The notes under the pieces: generated by a model
Database searches by the model: none
What the model saw: only the letters and a program-made list of their open reading frames with translations
What the model was told of the DNA's origin: nothing
Made by a program: the position numbers and the translations under genes
Source of the DNA: Candidatus Eisenbergiella stercorigallinarum
GTDB taxonomy: Bacteria > Bacillota > Clostridia > Lachnospirales > Lachnospiraceae
Assembly (NCBI GenBank): GCA_019120525.1
Contig: DWUW01000319.1
Location: 1-25,189 of the forward strand
Direction: 5' to 3'
Length of the DNA stretch: 25,189 bases
In this document: positions 23,174 to 25,189 of the stretch, piece by piece
Layout of the letters: every line of letters starts with the position of its first letter
Position numbering within the stretch: the stretch's first letter is position 1

Positions 23174-23622
23174 CAGCGGCAGCCTCCTTCCCAGGGCGGC
23201 AGTCCCTTCTGCCAGAGCCAGCCTCTTTGCTCCGGATGTTCCGCATACAGCTCCGCCATGCACTCCGGCGTCAACGGATAAAGCTCCCGGGCAAATTCCC
23301 TCATCAGCTCCCGTTTTCTCTGTATCGCCCCGCGAAACAGAGCATGGGCCTTTTCCTCTTCCGGATGCGTGTCCAGATACAGCCTCAGGTCATCCGCATA
23401 AAAACCGGCTTCCTGAATTTCCCGCATCCTCTCCTCCCGGCTTCCGCCCTCTTCCGTCCGGCCGCAGACGCAGCCTCCCATGCTGTCCTCCCCGTCCGCC
23501 GCGAAAAACGGCAGATCCAGCTCCGGGAATACGGTTCCCCTTTTCAGGGCCTCCTCCCGGTCATATACATCGCCCCATTCCTGGACAGGAACGGCCGCGA
23601 TGGCAAGCTTTTTCTGCTTCAT
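23173..23622 (-). CDS. CotJA-CotJB fusion, spore-coat protein
   Basis: This 149-residue frame joins two normally separate coat proteins. Residues about 11-40 (VPVQEWGDVYDREEALKRGT then FPELDLPFF) match CotJA. Residues about 66-149 (MREIQEAGFYADDLRLYLDT then HP, ELYPLTPECM, GWLWQKGLPPWEGG) match CotJB. A 25-residue Gly/Glu-rich linker with a CVCG pair connects them, with no stop codon between. AAGGAG lies 7 bases before the ATG. It is followed directly by cotJC through a TGATG overlap, keeping the usual cotJA-B-C order. The upstream 23623-23908 gap holds hairpins and the promoter region of the divergent gene only. Confidence 0.88.
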   Translation of the reverse strand: MKQKKLAIAAVPVQEWGDVYDREEALKRGTVFPELDLPFFAADGEDSMGGCVCGRTEEGGSREERMREIQEAGFYADDLRLYLDTHPEEEKAHALFRGAIQRKRELMREFARELYPLTPECMAELYAEHPEQRGWLWQKGLPPWEGGCR

Positions 23623-23640
23623 CCTCCTGCTCCTTTCCCT

Positions 23641-23671
23641 GCGGCCCGCCGTTTCGCGGGACCGCTTTTTT
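23641..23671 (+). terminator. Plus-strand terminator-like hairpin ahead of the cotJ genes
   Basis: GCGGCCCGC (23641-23649) pairs with GCGGGACCGC (23656-23665), one unpaired base, followed on the plus strand by six Ts. No plus-strand gene precedes it, so it may block antisense readthrough. In the cotJ transcript it is a leader hairpin close to the ribosome binding site. Confidence 0.4.
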
Positions 23672-23769
23672 CACCGCGTAGTATCAGGCCGCCGTCCATA
23701 CGGCCGCCCATCCTTTAATATCCGCGGAAAAGGAAATCTGAAACGTGGAAATGCGAGGAAATTTTGATC

Positions 23770-23793
23770 TTCCAGGCCGGTTCCGGCCTGGAA
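23770..23793. repeat. 11-bp inverted repeat, 2-base centre
   Basis: TTCCAGGCCGG (23770-23780) and CCGGCCTGGAA (23783-23793) are perfect complements around TT. There is no T-tract on either strand. It lies in the region between the cotJ genes and the AIM24-family gene and could be an operator or a structured RNA element. Confidence 0.5.
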
Positions 23794-23840
23794 AAGCCGG
23801 GATTTACAGCCGGACGGACTGGAAAGGAAGCCAAAAGCCC

Positions 23841-23869
23841 TTGCGTGCATATCCGAAACAGGATAAACT
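23841..23869 (+). promoter_or_regulatory. Weak promoter candidate for the AIM24-family gene
   Basis: TTGCGT (23841-23846) and TAAACT (23864-23869) are 17 bases apart, matching 3 and 4 of 6 consensus bases. It is the best candidate in the 100 bases ahead of the gene. Confidence 0.3.
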
Positions 23870-23908
23870 GTAACTGTAGCTGAAAAAAGAAAAAAGATGG
23901 AGGTTCCT

Positions 23909-24589
23909 ATGAGGTATGAGGTAAAAGGAGACACGCTCCCCGTAGCGGTCTGCAGCCTGCAGCGCGGAGAATCGCTGTACTGCGAAGCGGGCGCCATGTC
24001 CTGGATGACGGACGGGATGCGTATGGAAACGGAGGGCGGCGGCATCGGCAAGGTATTCGGCAGGATGTTTTCCGGAGAAACGCTGTTCCGCAACAGATAT
24101 ACGGCGGAAAGGGACGGTCAGATCGCCTTCGCGTCCAGCTTTCCCGGTTCCATCGTTGCCGTAGAGCTTTCGGCCGGCCGTTCGATTATTGCGCAGAAAC
24201 GGAGTTTTCTTGCCTGTGATGAAGGCGTGGATATGGAGATCTTCTTCCAGAAAAGGCTGGGAAAGGGCTTCTTTGGAGGCGAGGGCTTCATCATGCAGAG
24301 ATTTTCTGGAAACGGCACCGTGCTTCTGGAGATCGACGGCTCCGCCGTGGAATATGAACTGGCCGCTGGAGAACGGATGGTCATCGATACCGGCCATCTT
24401 GCCATGATGGACGGAACCTGTTCCCTCGACATCGAAATGGTCAAAGGGGCAAAAAATATTTTCCTGGGAGGGGAAGGGCTGTTCAACACCTATATCACCG
24501 GCCCCGGAAAGATCGTCCTTCAGACCATGCCCATGCAGAAAACGGCCATGCAGCTGTATCAGTTCATGCCGCACCCTTCTTCCAACTGA
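23909..24589 (+). CDS. AIM24 / TIGR00266 family protein
   Basis: A 226-residue soluble protein of the AIM24 family (named after a yeast mitochondrial protein), built of repeated beta strands and of unknown biochemical role in bacteria. Recognisable segments are the N-terminal LYCEAGAMSWM, GGGIGKVFGRMFSGETLF, FFQKRLGKGFFGGEGFIMQR and the C-terminal GEGLFNTYITGPGKIVLQTM. The ATG at 23909 is preferred: GGAGG lies 5 bases upstream, whereas the in-frame ATG at 23897 overlaps that very site and has only an A-rich leader. It has no signal peptide, is a single gene and ends at a strong terminator. Its link to neighbours is not evident. Confidence 0.92.
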   Translation: MRYEVKGDTLPVAVCSLQRGESLYCEAGAMSWMTDGMRMETEGGGIGKVFGRMFSGETLFRNRYTAERDGQIAFASSFPGSIVAVELSAGRSIIAQKRSFLACDEGVDMEIFFQKRLGKGFFGGEGFIMQRFSGNGTVLLEIDGSAVEYELAAGERMVIDTGHLAMMDGTCSLDIEMVKGAKNIFLGGEGLFNTYITGPGKIVLQTMPMQKTAMQLYQFMPHPSSN

Positions 24590-24620
24590 CGGATCCGGAC
24601 AGAGGCTGCCGCCAGTCACA

Positions 24621-24660
24621 GGCCGGGCCGGAGAAACCTCCGGCCCGGCCGTTTTTTTTT
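24621..24660 (+). terminator. Strong terminator of the AIM24-family gene
   Basis: A 13-bp perfect stem (GGCCGGGCCGGAG at 24621-24633 with CTCCGGCCCGGCC at 24638-24650) with an AAAC loop is followed by nine Ts (24652-24660). It ends just before the stop of the convergent DUF368 gene. Confidence 0.9.
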
Positions 24661-24663
24661 GTT

Positions 24664-25189
24664 TTATTCCACTTCCACCTTGCTGTTGAAATGATCCAGC
24701 AGAAGAGCCAGCACGATACCCACAACGATACAGGCCAGGTTCACCGCTGCCGCCCCGGCAGACGTGAAACCAGAGAAGGGAATGATCATCACGGTAGCCG
24801 CGATGACGATGCCGATGATCCCGTGGAACGCGATGGAATAGAAATGGTCGAACAGGGCGTTGACCGCCTTTGCCAGGCAGATCACCGTCACCAGCGCGCC
24901 GATCCCGCCGGGGATCAGGACGCCGAAATCCAGATGTCCGATCCCGTCCACAAAGGGCGTATACAGGCCAAGCGGCATCAGCAGCGTGGAAAAGCTCATG
25001 CCGGGCGCGATCACGCTCAGCGCCAGGCAGAAGCCGCAGAACAGGTACCAGACGAAATTCGGGGTGATCGTTACATTCAGGAACGCAAGCGCCCCCAGCA
25101 GCACAAAAATAAATACCATGCATACCGCCATGGAGATCCAGGATCCCGTGCTTCTTCCCTTTTCCCCTGCTTCCCGGAACAGAGAAGGC
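24664..25189 (-). CDS. DUF368 (PopT-like) membrane protein, cut by right edge
   Basis: The C-terminal part (about 174 residues) of a polytopic membrane protein; the frame continues past the right edge without a stop, and the methionine at 25131 is internal. The segment VIAPGMSFSTLLMPLGLY matches the second conserved proline-glycine motif of DUF368, and at least four hydrophobic helices follow, ending in LLDHFNSKVEVE. Full-length members have roughly 270-300 residues. Some members (PopT) recycle undecaprenyl phosphate across the membrane for cell-wall synthesis; that role is known from other species and only inferred here. Confidence 0.85.
   Translation of the reverse strand, partial: PSLFREAGEKGRSTGSWISMAVCMVFIFVLLGALAFLNVTITPNFVWYLFCGFCLALSVIAPGMSFSTLLMPLGLYTPFVDGIGHLDFGVLIPGGIGALVTVICLAKAVNALFDHFYSIAFHGIIGIVIAATVMIIPFSGFTSAGAAAVNLACIVVGIVLALLLDHFNSKVEVE

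Noticed and set aside
23623..23740. Sigma-E promoter for the cotJ genes
   Set aside because: A minus-strand GATATT resembles the -35, but the bases at the right spacing match the -10 consensus poorly.

Overview
The window (about 55-58% G+C apart from its first ~136 bases) looks like chromosome of an endospore-forming, carbohydrate-fermenting Clostridia, most likely a high-GC gut Lachnospiraceae. Reasons: a CotJ spore-coat cluster, a PdaB-like sporulation deacetylase, a GuaA with the shortened N-terminal domain I associate with that group, YesM/YesN two-component regulation next to a CUT1 sugar transporter, and strong AGGAGG-type ribosome binding sites. No RNA gene, CRISPR array, transposase or integrase is visible.

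Layout. (1) 1-136: AT-rich sequence (39 of the first 120 bases are G or C) holding the last codons of an unknown gene and a 9-bp direct repeat; it abuts the 3' end of guaA, a known integration target, so this may be the edge of a mobile element. (2) 181-1473, minus: guaA with a reduced glutaminase domain. (3) 1701-6222, minus: a two-gene glycosidase operon (GH106-like, then GH2) with a good sigma-A promoter and a cre-like site. (4) 6428-9590, plus: PdaB-like deacetylase and the membrane pyrophosphatase hppA, convergent with the next block. (5) 9595-14771, minus: YesN-type response regulator, YesM-type histidine kinase and a GH13_4 amylosucrase-family enzyme, the last two joined by an ATGA overlap. 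(6) 14982-20840, plus, divergent from (5): solute-binding lipoprotein, two permeases and a GH36 alpha-galactosidase, ending in a duplicated terminator. (7) 21104-22471, minus: MATE transporter whose promoter and ribosome binding site lie inside a long inverted repeat. (8) 22559-23622, minus: a CotJA-CotJB fusion and CotJC. (9) 23909-24589, plus: AIM24-family protein. (10) 24664 to the right edge, minus: DUF368 membrane protein, cut by the window.

How it fits together. Blocks 5 and 6 form one unit around a shared 210-bp regulatory region: a kinase/regulator pair, an importer without its own ATPase, an alpha-galactosidase and a sucrose-active GH13 enzyme. The simplest reading is raffinose-family oligosaccharide use: import, removal of galactose by GH36 to leave sucrose, then conversion of sucrose by GH13_4 to fructose plus glucan or glucose. 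The chemistry of each family is established; the joint pathway is inference. Block 3 is a separate, probably catabolite-repressed plant-glycan operon. The rest is housekeeping or sporulation. I see no wholly new defence or mobile system; the most unusual items are the GuaA architecture, the sucrose-relay locus, the MATE inverted repeat and the CotJA-CotJB fusion.
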